From: an uncultured Clostridia bacterium
Lineage (GTDB): Bacteria > Bacillota > Clostridia > Oscillospirales > Ruminococcaceae
Direction: 5' to 3'
Length of the DNA: 40,666 nucleotides
Assembly: GCA_947627985.1 (NCBI GenBank)
Contig: CANQYD010000017.1
Location: forward strand, 1-40,666
Made by a program: the position numbers and the translations under genes. The notes beneath the pieces are model-generated. The model worked only from the letters and a program-made list of their open reading frames with translations, made no database searches and was not told where the DNA came from. The first letter of the stretch is position 1. Each line of letters begins with the position of its first letter. Of the stretch, positions 6,783 to 17,229 are shown one piece after another.

Positions 6783-9700
6783 TCATGCGTTGTCTCCGGC
6801 AGCTTCATGCGACGCCGCGACGGCAGCCGCATACGGCTCGTTCTTGACGACCTCCACGCTGTTGTAGACCTCCATGCCTGTGCCCGCGGGAAGCAGCTTG
6901 CCGATGATGACATTCTCCTTCAAGCCGACCAGATGATCGGTCTTGCCCTTGATTGCCGCGTCGGTGAGCGCCCTCGTCGTCTCCTGGAAGGACGCCGCGG
7001 ACAGGAAGCTCTCGGAGCTCGAAGACGCCTTGGTGATGCCCTGAATGACGTCGCTCGTCTCGATGAGCCTTCCCGACTCGTCGCCGCCGTCGATCTCTTC
7101 CTGAATCTGCATATTCATCTCCGCGATCTCGTTCTTATCCACAAGCGTGCCGGGCAGCAGATAGCTCGAGCCCGGGTCTTCGACCTTGACTCTTCTCAGC
7201 ATCTGTCTCGTGATGACCTCGATATGCTTATCGTTCGGCTCAACGCCCTGCTGACGGTAGACCTTCTGCACCTCGGTGATGATATAGTTCCTGACCGCTT
7301 CGATACCCTGAATCGCCAGTACGTCGGACGGATTCTTTGCGCCCGCAGTCAGCTCGTCGCCGGCTTCGACGGTATCGCCGTCCTTGACCCTGATCCTGTA
7401 ATCCCACGGCACCGGGTACTGCTCGATCTCGCCGGTCTCCTCGTTGGTGACGACGATCACGCGGGATTTTTTGATCTCCTCGATCGCTACCGTTCCGGAG
7501 ATTCTTGCCAAGATCGCGGCTCCCTTCGGCTTGCGGCTCTCAAAGAGCTCCTCAACTCTCGGAAGACCTTGGGTGATGTCCTCAGCCGACGCAACGCCGC
7601 CGGTATGGAAGTTTCTCATGGTGAGCTGGGTACCCGGCTCGCCTATAGACTGCGCGGCGATGATACCGACCGCTTCGCCGGTGGATACGACGGTAGAGCG
7701 CGCAAGGTCCATGCCGTAGCACTTCGCGCAGACGCCTCTGTGCGCCTTGCACTCGAGCACCGAGCGTATCTCGATCCTGTCCTTGCCCTGATTGTGAAGC
7801 TCCTCGACGACCCTCTCGGCGTCCTCGACGCTCATCATTCTGTTCGTCGACATGACTACCTCGCCCGCTTCGTTTTTAAGATCATGGACGAGGAATCTGC
7901 CGGTCAGCCTCTCTTTGAGGTCCTCGATCACGCCGTTGCCGTCGCTGATCTCAAATACCTCAAGACCTACCTCCGCGCCGCAGTCGTATTCGGTGATGAT
8001 GACGTCCTGCGCGACGTCGACAAGACGGCGGGTGAGATATCCCGAGTCGGCGGTCTTGAGAGCGGTATCGGTAAGACCCTTTCTTGCGCCGCGGGAGGAG
8101 ATGAAGTATTCAAGTACGTTAAGTCCCTCGCGGTAGTTTGATCTGATAGGCATTTCTATCGTGGCGCCCGAGGTGTTCGCGATAAGTCCGCGCATACCCG
8201 CAAGCTGTCTGATCTGAGCTACGGAACCTCTCGCGCCGGAGTCCATCATCATGTAGATCGGGTTGTTGACGTCGAAGTTTTGCTTCAAAGCCTCGGTGAC
8301 GTCGTCCGTCGCGTTAGACCATGTGTCGATGACTTTTTTGGACTTCTCGGCTCTTGAAAGTTCGCCGCGCTTATACTGCACGTCGATCTTCGCGATCGCT
8401 TTATCGGCGGCTGCCAGAATTTCCTTCTTAGCCGGAGGAATGACCGCGTCGCCGACCGAAACGGTGAGCGCCGCCTTGGTGGAATACTTGAATCCGAGGG
8501 CTTTTATCGAATCCAGAACCTCGGAAGTGCGGGTGGTGCCGTGTTTGCGGATGCAGCAGTCGATGATCTTCCCGAGACCCTTGTTGTTGACCTTGAAGCC
8601 GAAGCCGATCTCAAGATCGAACATCTTGGCGCTGTCGGTTCTGTCAACTATTCCCAAATCCTGCGGAATATTTTCGTTGAAGATCAGCTTGCCGACGGTC
8701 GCGTCGATGATCTTCGAGACCTGCTTGTCTCCGATCATCTTCGTGACCCTGACTTTTATCTTTGCGTGAAGCGACACGTCCCCGTTCTGGTACGCCATCA
8801 TCGCCTCGTTTACGTCTTTGAATATCTTCCCCTCGCCCTTTTCGCCGTCGCGCTCAAGGTTGAGATAATACGATCCCAAAACCATATCCTGAGTAGGAAC
8901 GGTGACCGGCTTGCCGTCGGCGGGCTTTAAAAGGTTGTTTGCGGCAAGCATCAGAAATCTCGCTTCCGCCTGAGCTTCGACCGAAAGCGGAACGTGAACA
9001 GACATCTGGTCGCCGTCGAAGTCGGCGTTATAAGCGGTACACGCAAGCGGGTGGAGCTTTATCGCCCTGCCCTCTACAAGCACCGGCTCGAATGCCTGAA
9101 TGCCGAGGCGGTGCAAGGTCGGCGCGCGGTTTAGTAGAACCGGGTGACCCTGAATAGCCTCCTCCAAAGCGTCCCAGACCTCCGTCTCGCCTCTGTCGAC
9201 AAGCTTTCTTGCAGCCTTGATATTTGCGGCTTTTCCCTTATCGATAAGCCTCTTCATGACAAACGGCTTGAAGAGCTCGAGCGCCATTTCTTTAGGCAGA
9301 CCGCACTGATACATTCTCAGCTCCGGTCCTACGACGATAACGGAACGTCCCGAGAAGTCGACTCTCTTTCCAAGGAGGTTCTGCCTGAATCGTCCCTGCT
9401 TGCCCTTAAGCATATCCGAAAGGGATTTGAATGCGCGGTTATTGGGACCGGTGACGGGTCTGCCGTGGCGACCGTTGTCGATAAGCGCGTCCACCGACTC
9501 CTGAAGCATTCTCTTCTCGTTTCTGATGATGATGTCGGGCGCGTCGAGCGCGATCATCTTCTTTAAGCGGTTATTTCTGTTGATGACCCTTCTGTATAGG
9601 TCGTTTAAGTCGGAAGTCGCATATCTTCCGCCGTCGAGGGGAACCATAGGTCTTAAATCGGGAGGAATGACCGGCACGACGTCAAGAATCATCCACTCCG

Positions 9701-10367
9701 GTCTGTTGCCGGAATTTCTGAACGCCTCGACGATCTCGAGCCTCTTTAAGAGCTTGATCCTCTTCTGACCCGACGGGAGGTCCTTAAGTTCAGCCTTTAA
9801 GCTGTTAGCCAGAGCCTCGACGTCGATCTCTTCAAGGAGTTTTTTGATGCTCTCGGCGCCCATTCCGGCGACGAATGCGTCCTCATATCTCTCGCGGGCG
9901 TCCTGATATTCCCGCTCGGTGAGAATCTGCTTCTTGACAAGACCTGTGTCGCCCGGGTCGATGACGATATACTTGGTGAAATAGAGTACCTCTTCAAGGC
10001 GCTTTTGGGAGATGTCGAGCATCTGCCCTATCCTTGAAGGCGTGCCCTTGAAGTACCAGATATGGGAGACGGGAGCCGCGAGCTCGATGTGTCCCATTCT
10101 CTCGCGCCGTACCTTAGCCCTCGTGATCTCTACGCCGCATTTGTCGCAGATTTTGCCCTTGAAGCGGATCTTCTTGTACTTTCCGCACCAGCACTCCCAG
10201 TCCTTTGTAGGACCGAAGATCCTTTCGCAGTAAAGTCCGTCCTTCTCCGGCTTCTGGTTGCGGTAGTTGATGGTCTCGGGGAGCAGAACGGCTCCGTGGG
10301 ACCAGCTTCTGATCTGTTCGGGCGAGGCAAGCCCGATCTTTATCGAATCACATACGTTAAAATCCAA
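6783..10367 (-). CDS. rpoC: DNA-directed RNA polymerase subunit beta'
   Basis: A 1194-residue catalytic subunit of RNA polymerase. The start chosen is a TTG at 10367 giving [16 protein letters not shown], which matches the conserved N-terminus and has GAGGG 8 nt upstream; a longer frame from an ATG at 10397 adds ten unconserved residues and lacks a suitable site. Zinc site 1 is C59, C61, C74, C77 (ECWCGK ... CDKCG). The Mg-binding NADFDGD loop is near residue 450. The second zinc site has a Cys in EYDCGAE and three in [13 protein letters not shown]. The trigger-loop region is marked by MRNFHTGG. The gene follows rpoB after a 43-nt gap. Confidence 0.97.
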   Translation of the reverse strand: MDFNVCDSIKIGLASPEQIRSWSHGAVLLPETINYRNQKPEKDGLYCERIFGPTKDWECWCGKYKKIRFKGKICDKCGVEITRAKVRRERMGHIELAAPVSHIWYFKGTPSRIGQMLDISQKRLEEVLYFTKYIVIDPGDTGLVKKQILTEREYQDARERYEDAFVAGMGAESIKKLLEEIDVEALANSLKAELKDLPSGQKRIKLLKRLEIVEAFRNSGNRPEWMILDVVPVIPPDLRPMVPLDGGRYATSDLNDLYRRVINRNNRLKKMIALDAPDIIIRNEKRMLQESVDALIDNGRHGRPVTGPNNRAFKSLSDMLKGKQGRFRQNLLGKRVDFSGRSVIVVGPELRMYQCGLPKEMALELFKPFVMKRLIDKGKAANIKAARKLVDRGETEVWDALEEAIQGHPVLLNRAPTLHRLGIQAFEPVLVEGRAIKLHPLACTAYNADFDGDQMSVHVPLSVEAQAEARFLMLAANNLLKPADGKPVTVPTQDMVLGSYYLNLERDGEKGEGKIFKDVNEAMMAYQNGDVSLHAKIKVRVTKMIGDKQVSKIIDATVGKLIFNENIPQDLGIVDRTDSAKMFDLEIGFGFKVNNKGLGKIIDCCIRKHGTTRTSEVLDSIKALGFKYSTKAALTVSVGDAVIPPAKKEILAAADKAIAKIDVQYKRGELSRAEKSKKVIDTWSNATDDVTEALKQNFDVNNPIYMMMDSGARGSVAQIRQLAGMRGLIANTSGATIEMPIRSNYREGLNVLEYFISSRGARKGLTDTALKTADSGYLTRRLVDVAQDVIITEYDCGAEVGLEVFEISDGNGVIEDLKERLTGRFLVHDLKNEAGEVVMSTNRMMSVEDAERVVEELHNQGKDRIEIRSVLECKAHRGVCAKCYGMDLARSTVVSTGEAVGIIAAQSIGEPGTQLTMRNFHTGGVASAEDITQGLPRVEELFESRKPKGAAILARISGTVAIEEIKKSRVIVVTNEETGEIEQYPVPWDYRIRVKDGDTVEAGDELTAGAKNPSDVLAIQGIEAVRNYIITEVQKVYRQQGVEPNDKHIEVITRQMLRRVKVEDPGSSYLLPGTLVDKNEIAEMNMQIQEEIDGGDESGRLIETSDVIQGITKASSSSESFLSAASFQETTRALTDAAIKGKTDHLVGLKENVIIGKLLPAGTGMEVYNSVEVVKNEPYAAAVAASHEAAGDNA

Positions 10368-10410
10368 AATACAAACCCTCTTTACTATATTAGTCAAAAG
10401 CCGAAGCGTA

Positions 10411-13400
10411 TCAGATGAAGTCGCCGGAACCGCCGTCGGGATTGCCGTCGGCGTCGATGATGTTGAAGCCCTCTAACGGTCCGTCAAGATCGTCGTCGCC
10501 GTCGTCTCCGTCGTCGATAAAGTCGTCGCCCTCGGGATTTTCATCGAACACGAAGTCATCCTCGGAGGCTTCCTTCTCGGGCTGAACGTCGTAATCGTCG
10601 ACCGGCGGAGGAATGATGTCGTCGTCGAAGTTCTGCGTCAGATCAATCTCCTCGTTCTGCTCGTCCAAAACTCTGACGTCCAAAGCGAGCGACTGGAGCT
10701 CCTTGACCATGACCTTGAACGCCTCGGGAATGCCCGGCTTCGGGACATTCTGACCCTTGACTATCGCCTCAAAGGTCTTGACTCTTCCCGTCGTATCGTC
10801 GGATTTGACGGTGAGGATTTCCTGCAAGGTGTAGGCGGCGCCGTAAGCTTCAAGAGCCCAGACTTCCATCTCTCCGAATCTCTGACCGCCGAACTGCGCT
10901 TTACCGCCCAAAGGCTGCTGAGTGACCAGAGCATAAGGTCCTGTAGAACGCGCGTGAATCTTATCGTCAACAAGGTGATGGAGTTTAAGATAATACATGA
11001 TGCCGACGGTTACGCGGTTGTCAAAGGGCTCGCCGGTTCTTCCGTCATAGAGCACGGTCTTGCCGTCCTCGTCCATGCCCGCAAGTCTGAAGCATTCGCG
11101 GATATCTTCCTCATGAGCGCCGTCGAATACGGGGGTCATGATCTTCCAGCCGAGCTTTTTGGCAGCCATGCCGAGGTGTACCTCGAGCACCTGACCGATA
11201 TTCATACGGGAAGGAACGCCCAAGGGGTTCAAAACGATGTCGAGCGGCGTGCCGTCCTCAAGGAAAGGCATATCCTCCTGAGAGAGGATTCTTGACACAA
11301 CGCCCTTGTTGCCGTGGCGACCCGCCATCTTGTCGCCGACGGAGATTTTCCTCTTCTGGGCGATGTAGCAGCGGACCATCTTGTCTACGCCGGGTGAAAG
11401 CTCGTCGCAGTTTTCGGGCGTAAAGAGTTTGACGTCGACAACGATTCCCGATTCCCCGTGCGGGACTTTAAGGGAGTTGTCCTTGACTTCTCTTGACTTC
11501 TCGCCGAAGATTTCTCTGACAAGCAGTTCGTATGATGTCGGCTCGGATTCGCCTTTAGGCGATACCTTACCCACAAGAATGCTTCCCGAATGCACCTCGG
11601 CGCCGATTCTGATGATGCCGTCCTCATCGAGATCTTTAAGGGCGTCCTCGCTCACGCCGGGGATATCCTTTGTGATCTCCTCGGGGCCGAGCTTTGTCTG
11701 GCGGCACTCGATCTCGTATTCCTCGATATGAATTGAAGTATAAACGTCGTCGCGGACAAGGCGCTCGTTTAAAAGCACCGCGTCCTCGTAGTTATAGCCT
11801 TCCCAGGTCATGAAGCCGATGAGGGCGTTCTTTCCGAGGGAAATTTCACCGTTGCAGGTTGCGGGTCCGTCGCCGATGACCTGATGAGCCTCGATCCTCT
11901 CTCCCTTTGAGACGATGGGTCGCTGGTTGGTGCAGGTGCCGGAGTTGGAGCGCTTGAATTTGGTGAGATTGTAGGTTCTCAGCTCGCCCGAATCCTCCCT
12001 GACGACGATGGTGGAGGCGTCGACCTTCTCGACCACGCCGGCGGCTTCCGATACGACCGCAACTCCCGAGTCAAGGCAAGCCTTGTACTCCATTCCGGTG
12101 CCGACGATCGGGTTCTCGGTGACAAGAAGCGGGACAGCCTGGCACTGCATGTTGGCGCCCATGAGGGCACGGTTGGCGTCGTCGTTTTCGAGGAAGGGGA
12201 TCATCGCCGTCGCGACGGAGACGACCATCTTCGGGGAGACGTCCATGAAGTCGATGTTCTCGCGGTCGATCTCCATGATCTGATCGCGGTATCTTCCGTT
12301 GACCTTGGCGCGCGCAAACTTGTTGTCCTCAGTGAGGGGCTCGTTAGCCTGGGCGACCATGTAGTTATCCTCGACGTCCGCGGTCATATAGACGACCTCG
12401 TCGGTGACGATTCCGGTCTTCTTATCCACCTTGCGGTAGGGCGCTTCGATGAAGCCGTATTCGTTTATCCTCGCAAATGAGGCAAGGTAGGAAATAAGTC
12501 CGATGTTCGGTCCTTCAGGGGTCTCAACGGGGCACATTCTGCCGTAGTGGGAATAGTGTACGTCTCTGACCTCGAAGCCGGCGCGGTCTCTTGACAAGCC
12601 GCCGGGACCGAGAGCCGAAATCCTTCTTTTGTGCCTAAGCTCGGCAAGGGGGTTGGTCTGATCCATGAACTGGGAGAGCGGGGATGAACCGAAGAACTCC
12701 TTCAGAGCCGCGGTGACGGGGCGAATGCTTATCAAAGCCGTCGGGGTGACGACCTCGATGTCCTGGGTCTGGGTCCTCATTCTCTCGCGGATGAATTTGT
12801 CCATTCTCGCAAAGCCGATCCTGAACTGATTCTGCAAAAGCTCGCCAACGCAGCGAATACGCCTGTTTCCGAGGTGATCGATATCATCTACCGTACCTAC
12901 TCCTTCGCAGAGATTGAGGAAGTAAGATATCGTCGCGATGATGTCCTCAAAGACGATATGCCTCGGGATAAGCTCGTCGCGCCTTGCTCTTATCTGCTGC
13001 TGGAGCTCGTAGTCGCCGTCGGCATTCTCCAAAATTTCCCTAAGGACCCTGAACGAGACCTTTTCGTTTATGCCTAAAGATTTTGTGTCGAAGTTGACGA
13101 AGCGGTCGATATCCACCATGCCGGAGCTGATGATCTTGACCTCGTCTATCTGCACGTTGTGGGTGACTTCGCCGGTGGGAGATGTAAGCGTCTCCCTCTT
13201 TTCGACGGTAATATATGCCTCGGTGACGCCGCAGGCTTCGATCTCGAGGGCTTTTTCCATCGAGAGGGTCTCGCCGGCTTCCGCCAAGACTTCGCCCGTA
13301 AGCGGGTCTGCGATGGGTCTTGCAAGCAAATGCCCGGCAAGACGGGAGGCAAGCCCAAGCTTCTTGTTGTATTTATACCGACCGAAGCGGCAGAGATCGT

Positions 13401-14190
13401 ATCTTGCCGGGTCAAAGAAGAGGCTGTCGCGGTAGGAGATGGCGGCGTCTACCGCTGCGCGCTCGCCCGGGCGGAGCTTTTTATAGATTTCCAAAAGACC
13501 CTCGTCGGTGGAGGTGGTGGAGTCCTTCTGGGTGATGGTCGCCTTGAGCCTCGGGTCGTTGTTGAACCACGCGTTGATCTCGTCGTCGGTGCCGATGCCC
13601 AAAGAGCGGATAAAGGTCGTGATGGGTATCTTGCGGTTCTTGTCTATACGGACGTAGACGATGTCGTTTGAATCCATCTCGTATTCAAGCCAAGCGCCGC
13701 GGTTGGGTATGATCTGAGCTTTAAAAAGCTCTTTGCCGGTCTTGTCCCTCTCGACGGCATAGTAAACGCCGGGGGAGCGGACCAGCTGGGAGACGATGAC
13801 ACGCTCCGCACCGTTGATTACGAAGGTGCCCGAGGGGGTCATCAGCGGGAAGTCGCCCATATAGACCTCGGAATCCTTGATCTCGCCGGTCTCGAGGTTG
13901 TTGAGCCTTGCTGTGACCCGAAGCGGAGCCGCATAGGTGGTGTCCCGCTCTTTACACTCGGCGATGGAGTATTTCGGCTCGTCGTCGAGGCGGTAGTCGA
14001 TGAAGCTGAGCTCAAGGTTTTGCTCCTTGATAGAGGCGATGTCGTGGAAGACCTCGCGCAAGCCCTCCTCCAAGAACCACTTGTAGGAATTTGTCTGAAC
14101 CTCGATGAGGTTCGGCATCTCAAGAACTTCGTTTATCTTCGCGAAGCTCTTTCGGACGTTTTTGCCAAGCTGCACGTCCTTGACATTCAT
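10411..14190 (-). CDS. rpoB: DNA-directed RNA polymerase subunit beta
   Basis: A 1259-residue subunit starting [10 protein letters not shown], with AAGGAG 9 nt before the ATG. Conserved blocks include [16 protein letters not shown], the rifampicin-pocket segment [18 protein letters not shown] with ISALGPGGL (Asp, His and Ser at the classical resistance positions are the sensitive-type residues) and [12 protein letters not shown]. The last 70 or so residues form an Asp/Glu-rich tail, including [12 protein letters not shown], after the usual end of the fold; this makes the protein longer than many Bacillota homologues. No rplJ or rplL lies upstream: the neighbour is a divergent lipoprotein gene, so rpoBC forms its own transcription unit here. 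Confidence 0.97.
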   Translation of the reverse strand: MNVKDVQLGKNVRKSFAKINEVLEMPNLIEVQTNSYKWFLEEGLREVFHDIASIKEQNLELSFIDYRLDDEPKYSIAECKERDTTYAAPLRVTARLNNLETGEIKDSEVYMGDFPLMTPSGTFVINGAERVIVSQLVRSPGVYYAVERDKTGKELFKAQIIPNRGAWLEYEMDSNDIVYVRIDKNRKIPITTFIRSLGIGTDDEINAWFNNDPRLKATITQKDSTTSTDEGLLEIYKKLRPGERAAVDAAISYRDSLFFDPARYDLCRFGRYKYNKKLGLASRLAGHLLARPIADPLTGEVLAEAGETLSMEKALEIEACGVTEAYITVEKRETLTSPTGEVTHNVQIDEVKIISSGMVDIDRFVNFDTKSLGINEKVSFRVLREILENADGDYELQQQIRARRDELIPRHIVFEDIIATISYFLNLCEGVGTVDDIDHLGNRRIRCVGELLQNQFRIGFARMDKFIRERMRTQTQDIEVVTPTALISIRPVTAALKEFFGSSPLSQFMDQTNPLAELRHKRRISALGPGGLSRDRAGFEVRDVHYSHYGRMCPVETPEGPNIGLISYLASFARINEYGFIEAPYRKVDKKTGIVTDEVVYMTADVEDNYMVAQANEPLTEDNKFARAKVNGRYRDQIMEIDRENIDFMDVSPKMVVSVATAMIPFLENDDANRALMGANMQCQAVPLLVTENPIVGTGMEYKACLDSGVAVVSEAAGVVEKVDASTIVVREDSGELRTYNLTKFKRSNSGTCTNQRPIVSKGERIEAHQVIGDGPATCNGEISLGKNALIGFMTWEGYNYEDAVLLNERLVRDDVYTSIHIEEYEIECRQTKLGPEEITKDIPGVSEDALKDLDEDGIIRIGAEVHSGSILVGKVSPKGESEPTSYELLVREIFGEKSREVKDNSLKVPHGESGIVVDVKLFTPENCDELSPGVDKMVRCYIAQKRKISVGDKMAGRHGNKGVVSRILSQEDMPFLEDGTPLDIVLNPLGVPSRMNIGQVLEVHLGMAAKKLGWKIMTPVFDGAHEEDIRECFRLAGMDEDGKTVLYDGRTGEPFDNRVTVGIMYYLKLHHLVDDKIHARSTGPYALVTQQPLGGKAQFGGQRFGEMEVWALEAYGAAYTLQEILTVKSDDTTGRVKTFEAIVKGQNVPKPGIPEAFKVMVKELQSLALDVRVLDEQNEEIDLTQNFDDDIIPPPVDDYDVQPEKEASEDDFVFDENPEGDDFIDDGDDGDDDLDGPLEGFNIIDADGNPDGGSGDFI

Positions 14191-14354
14191 TGGCGTTCAC
14201 TCCTTCTGACAGATAACGGAAGCAAGATGACGTTGCCCGACTTTATGCACAAAGCCGCTTTAAATGCTGCTGAAAATTTCTCCGTATTGCACAAAGAAAA
14301 TCGCGGTTTTCTCAATCAGGCGCTTATTCTCCATCTTACTTTGATACATAATAC

Positions 14355-14383
14355 AGGATAGCACGGGTTTTAAAATTTGTCAA
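14355..14383 (-). promoter_or_regulatory. Sigma-A promoter of rpoBC
   Basis: On the minus strand a consensus TTGACA (14378-14383), a 17-bp spacer and TATCCT (14355-14360). Transcription would start near 14348, about 155 nt upstream of the rpoB ATG. Confidence 0.8.
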
Positions 14384-14592
14384 GATAAAATCCCGAAAAA
14401 GGCTATTTTCGTAGCATTTGGCAAGTATTTTCCCTTTACATCTTAATTATTGGTGAATCTGCACAAAATAAATCCCCGAGAAAAAATTTTCCCGGGGCGC
14501 AATAATTTCACCGTTTAAAATGTATTATATGTAAAAGGCGCAAGCAAAGCGGATTGTTACAGAATTTTAATCTATTTGTTACCGATTTGTTC

Positions 14593-14620
14593 TTGATTTT
14601 CAAAAAATTCGGTTTATAAT
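14593..14620 (+). promoter_or_regulatory. Sigma-A promoter of the DUF4349 lipoprotein gene
   Basis: TTGATT (14593-14598), a 16-bp spacer and a perfect TATAAT (14615-14620), about 40 nt before the ATG at 14663. Confidence 0.75.
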
Positions 14621-14662
14621 GTAATCATAACGCGCACGCCTTTTAAAGAAAGGAAGGTCAAA

Positions 14663-15676
14663 ATGAAAAATTCAAGAAAAATTATTTCGCTGATTTTATC
14701 GCTCTCGCTCGTAATGCTTCTCTTCTGTTCCTGCGGAGGAGCCGATAAAAGCTATTATTCGGAGGGCAATACGGCGGACATGGCAGCCGCTGCGAACGGC
14801 GACTTCGGCTGGGACGAAAGTTATGACTTAGACGCCGCCGAAGTGCCGCAAGAAGAAGTCGTGGAAGAATACATCGAGTCCGAGGCTGAATACGGCGCCG
14901 CCGCCTCTGCACCCGCTCCCGAGCCCGCTCAGAATTCCGAAAAGACCTCGGACAAGATCATCAAAAACGGCAACTTAAACGTCGAGACCTTGGAGTTCGA
15001 CAAGTTCATCAAAGACCTTGAGAGCGCCGTTTCCGGCTTTGGCGGATACATAGAGAGCTCGTCGGTTTACGGTTCGGTGAATTACCGCTCAGCAAACTAC
15101 ACGGTCAGGGTGCCCGCAGATAAGTACGACGCGTTTGTAGGTAAAGTCGGGGACCTCGCCACCGTCACTTTCTCGGACGAATCGGTGGAGAACGTCACCC
15201 TGAAATATGTCGATATCGAGGCGAGGCTGTCGTCCTTAAAAGCCGAAAGGGACAGCTTCCTGAAGCTGATGGATCAAGCCGAGACCATCGACGAAATCTT
15301 GCAGATACAGAGCTATCTCACCGACGTCAACTACCAGATCGAGAGCTATACTTCGCAGTTTAACGCGCTGAAGGATAAGGTGAGCTACTCCACCGTCAGC
15401 CTCTCGGTGAACGAGGTCGCAAGGATCACTCCCGAGACCCCGAAGACGGTCTGGGAGAGGATATCGGTCGGGATCAGGGAGAGCGTCTATAACGTCACCG
15501 AGGGCGCTAAAGACTTCTTCGTCGGGTTCGTCGTAGCAACGCCGTATCTCGCCATCTATGCCGTAGTCATCGCGATAATTGTTATTGTCATCGTGGTCAT
15601 CATCAAGACGAGCAATAAAAGACAGAAAAGGAAGCTCGAGGAGATGAGAAAGAGGCAGGAGGAGAGTAAGCAGTGA
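14663..15676 (+). CDS. DUF4349 domain lipoprotein
   Basis: A 337-residue predicted lipoprotein. The N-terminal signal sequence ends in a lipobox LFCSC with the acylated Cys near residue 24-25, followed by an acidic, low-complexity linker (about 30-95). A DUF4349 domain covers about 95-255: IIKNGNLNVE, GGYIESS, YTVRVPADKYDAFV, then a predicted coiled coil ARLSSLKAERDSFLKLMDQA and a YSTVSLSV strand. A strong C-terminal transmembrane helix (about 285-312) and a Lys/Arg/Glu-rich cytoplasmic tail follow. The start has AAGGAAGG 7 nt upstream. Members of the family are common in Clostridia and have no settled function. The protein is probably held in the membrane at both ends. Confidence 0.88.
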   Translation: MKNSRKIISLILSLSLVMLLFCSCGGADKSYYSEGNTADMAAAANGDFGWDESYDLDAAEVPQEEVVEEYIESEAEYGAAASAPAPEPAQNSEKTSDKIIKNGNLNVETLEFDKFIKDLESAVSGFGGYIESSSVYGSVNYRSANYTVRVPADKYDAFVGKVGDLATVTFSDESVENVTLKYVDIEARLSSLKAERDSFLKLMDQAETIDEILQIQSYLTDVNYQIESYTSQFNALKDKVSYSTVSLSVNEVARITPETPKTVWERISVGIRESVYNVTEGAKDFFVGFVVATPYLAIYAVVIAIIVIVIVVIIKTSNKRQKRKLEEMRKRQEESKQ

Positions 15677-15684
15677 GGGTGATG

Positions 15685-15714
15685 AAGAGGCAGCTTAAAA
15701 GCTGCCTCTTTTTA
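15685..15714 (+). terminator. Intrinsic terminator of the DUF4349 lipoprotein gene
   Basis: Stem AAGAGGCAGCTT pairing with AAGCTGCCTCTT (15685-15710), followed by T residues. It starts 8 nt after the stop codon. A very similar GAGGCAG/CTGCCTC hairpin is found at 23315. Confidence 0.9.
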
Positions 15715-15780
15715 TAAAAATCCCCCGCGTGCAATAATTTCACCCCGAAAAGCGTATTACGGGTGAAAGGAGACATAATT

Positions 15781-16764
15781 ATGAAAAAAATATTTGCTTT
15801 GATTCTTGCCGGGCTGACGCTTTGCTCATGCGGCGCGAAGCCCGATGAACCCGCTGTTTCAGCCGATCCTGCGGCTGCTCCGATCGACGCGCCGGCTTTT
15901 GATCTTCCGCCGAAGACCAAGATCGCGGACGTGTCGGATATCCAAAATCCTCCCGAAACCGAGGCTTCGGAAAACGTATTGGACGAGCCCGAGCCGGTTG
16001 AGCCGCAGTCTTGGTATGAGATCGGTGAGGAGGACGACCGCGATTTTTCGGATTCCGACCTCATCGACTTCGAGATCGCCGAAAAGTACCGGGAGACGCT
16101 GGTACTGAGGATCAAAAACCTCTCCGACGAGCCGATGGATAGGGGCGGCGGCTTCATCATCGAAAAAAATATCGACGGAAAGTGGACGCGCCTTTACTCG
16201 CAGTCGGACATCATGTTCCCTGCCGCAAACGTCTGGGTGGAGCCGGGGGAAGAGGCGTTTGAGATCATCAGCCTCGAAAAATTCTTCGGCGAGATGCCGG
16301 ACGGGAATTACAGAATTGTTAAAGATTTCAATCCCGAGAGCGATTTTCAGAATCCGATCGAGTTGGCTCAGGAGTTTGATTTTGATGATGGTGATCTGCC
16401 GAACCTGCCGGGTCAGCCGGACGTGATGATGCTTCCCGACAAAATCGAGGAGGGACTGGAGCTGACGGCTGACGCGGATAAGGCGGTCCTGCGCAACCTG
16501 ACCGAGCTCGACGTCGAGTATGGCGAGAATTTCCGGCTCGCGCGGCTGATCGGCGGGAAGTGGTATTATCTCCGCGAGACCGAGCCCGACCGCCCTGTGC
16601 CGGCGGTTTTGCTGACCACGCCCGCGGGCGCCGAGAGCGAGCTCGATTGGGTGGACGTCGGCGTGTACGGTGAGCTGCCCGAGGGAAGGTATGGGATCGC
16701 GATCGCGGTGAACCTTGGGGGCGAGGAAAAGGTGGCGTTCGGGGAGGTTACGGGGGATTATTGA
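15781..16764 (+). CDS. Lipoprotein with two tandem Ig-like (Big_14-type) domains
   Basis: A 327-residue exported protein. The start is the ATG at 15781 with AAAGGAG upstream; an earlier frame from 15763 overlaps that site. The signal peptide ends in LTLCSCG, a lipobox with the acylated Cys near residue 19. A Pro/Asp/Glu-rich linker follows to about residue 90. Two similar domains then share a pattern seen in bacterial Ig-like domains of the Big_14 type: L.I.N....E...G..F.IEK...G.W, then a Pro-containing segment, then W.....V..YGELPEGRYGI/R. The first spans about 95-200 and the second about 220-327. It is preceded by an 8-bp inverted repeat TTTCACCC/GGGTGAAA within the GCAATAATTTCACC motif. 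Function is unknown; extracytoplasmic ligand binding is only a guess. Confidence 0.8.
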   Translation: MKKIFALILAGLTLCSCGAKPDEPAVSADPAAAPIDAPAFDLPPKTKIADVSDIQNPPETEASENVLDEPEPVEPQSWYEIGEEDDRDFSDSDLIDFEIAEKYRETLVLRIKNLSDEPMDRGGGFIIEKNIDGKWTRLYSQSDIMFPAANVWVEPGEEAFEIISLEKFFGEMPDGNYRIVKDFNPESDFQNPIELAQEFDFDDGDLPNLPGQPDVMMLPDKIEEGLELTADADKAVLRNLTELDVEYGENFRLARLIGGKWYYLRETEPDRPVPAVLLTTPAGAESELDWVDVGVYGELPEGRYGIAIAVNLGGEEKVAFGEVTGDY

Positions 16765-16783
16765 TTGGGTGCGGGAGGATACG

Positions 16784-16860
16784 GGGCGAAGCCCCGCTGC
16801 CGAAGGCAGCGCGCCGACGCGCAGCGTCGGCGGTGCGACTTCGTCGCACGGGCTTCGCCC
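16784..16860. repeat. Hairpin-array repeat, copy C
   Basis: Five modules: GGGC-GAA-GCCC, GCTGCC-GAA-GGCAGC (16796-16810), CGCCGACGC stem with GCA loop (16812-16832), GTGCGAC-TTC-GTCGCAC (16833-16849) and GGGC-TTC-GCCC (16850-16860). It starts 19 nt after the lipoprotein stop and is identical over all 77 nt to copy D. The reverse complement of its left flank contains CCTCCCGCACCC, the same string found beside copy F. Confidence 0.9.
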
Positions 16861-16946
16861 GAGTGTGATTCTGCGCTTAGGTATTAGAGGACAGCAGGCA
16901 TTTAGCTCAAGCCCTCTGTTTCTATCGGGGTTCGGCGGTTTATGCA

Positions 16947-16976
16947 AGCCCTGCGGCAGGGCTGGGTGCTTTTTAT
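16947..16976 (+). terminator. Possible intrinsic terminator between repeat copies C and D
   Basis: Perfect stem AGCCCTG/CAGGGCT with a three-base CGG loop (16947-16963), then GGGTGC and a TTTTT run. It could end transcripts of the upstream lipoprotein gene, 180 nt away. The gap between stem and T-run weakens the call. Confidence 0.45.
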
Positions 16977-17051
16977 AAACCTTGATAGGAGAGGAAGCCC
17001 GGGCTCGGGGCTTGGTATCCCTCCCAAACCTTGGCAGAGGCAGAAAGCTCC

Positions 17052-17128
17052 GGGCGAAGCCCCGCTGCCGAAGGCAGCGCGCCGACGCGCAGCGTCGGCG
17101 GTGCGACTTCGTCGCACGGGCTTCGCCC
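17052..17128. repeat. Hairpin-array repeat, copy D
   Basis: Identical in all 77 positions to copy C, 268 nt downstream in the same orientation. It is followed by a pyrimidine-rich tract and then by the 3' end of the leftward cellobiose phosphorylase gene. Confidence 0.9.
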
Positions 17129-17229
17129 TTGTTAGTCCCCATACCTCCCCCCTCTTTAACCCCATCAGCCCCGATATCCCATAACCCCGCCTTTCACGCT
17201 TACTGCTTTTAGGAGCAGCGGGTCAAAGA

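Larger units (their letters stand above)
14191..14662. other. Divergent regulatory region between rpoB and the DUF4349 lipoprotein
   Basis: A 472-bp non-coding stretch. It holds the rpoB leader (about 155 nt), the rpoB promoter, an imperfect CCCCG...CGGGG hairpin at 14474-14497 without a T-run, a motif GCAATAATTTCACC that recurs at 15732, and the promoter of the lipoprotein gene. The rpoB leader shows no ribosomal-protein operon gene. Confidence 0.7.
16765..17229. other. Gene-free region between convergent genes, with two array repeats
   Basis: A 465-bp gap between the rightward Ig-like lipoprotein and the leftward cellobiose phosphorylase. It contains hairpin-array copies C and D and, between them, a hairpin with T-run at 16947. 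That hairpin is nested in a larger imperfect inverted repeat bounded by TCTATC (16921-16926) and GATAGGAG (16984-16991). Frames here are repeat-derived and are not called as genes. Confidence 0.75.

Noticed and set aside
6723-8141. A 472-codon plus-strand frame opposite rpoC
   Set aside because: Antisense shadow of rpoC caused by GC-rich third positions; no start site and no known domain.
16784-17128. Possible CRISPR array from recurring palindromic units
   Set aside because: Only two units of 77 nt, no regular spacers and no cas genes in the window; modules are internal hairpins rather than repeat-spacer units.
15859-17142. A 427-codon minus-strand frame opposite the Ig-like lipoprotein and repeats C/D
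   Set aside because: It crosses both repeats and the antisense of a well-supported gene; composition is Arg/His-rich and not protein-like.
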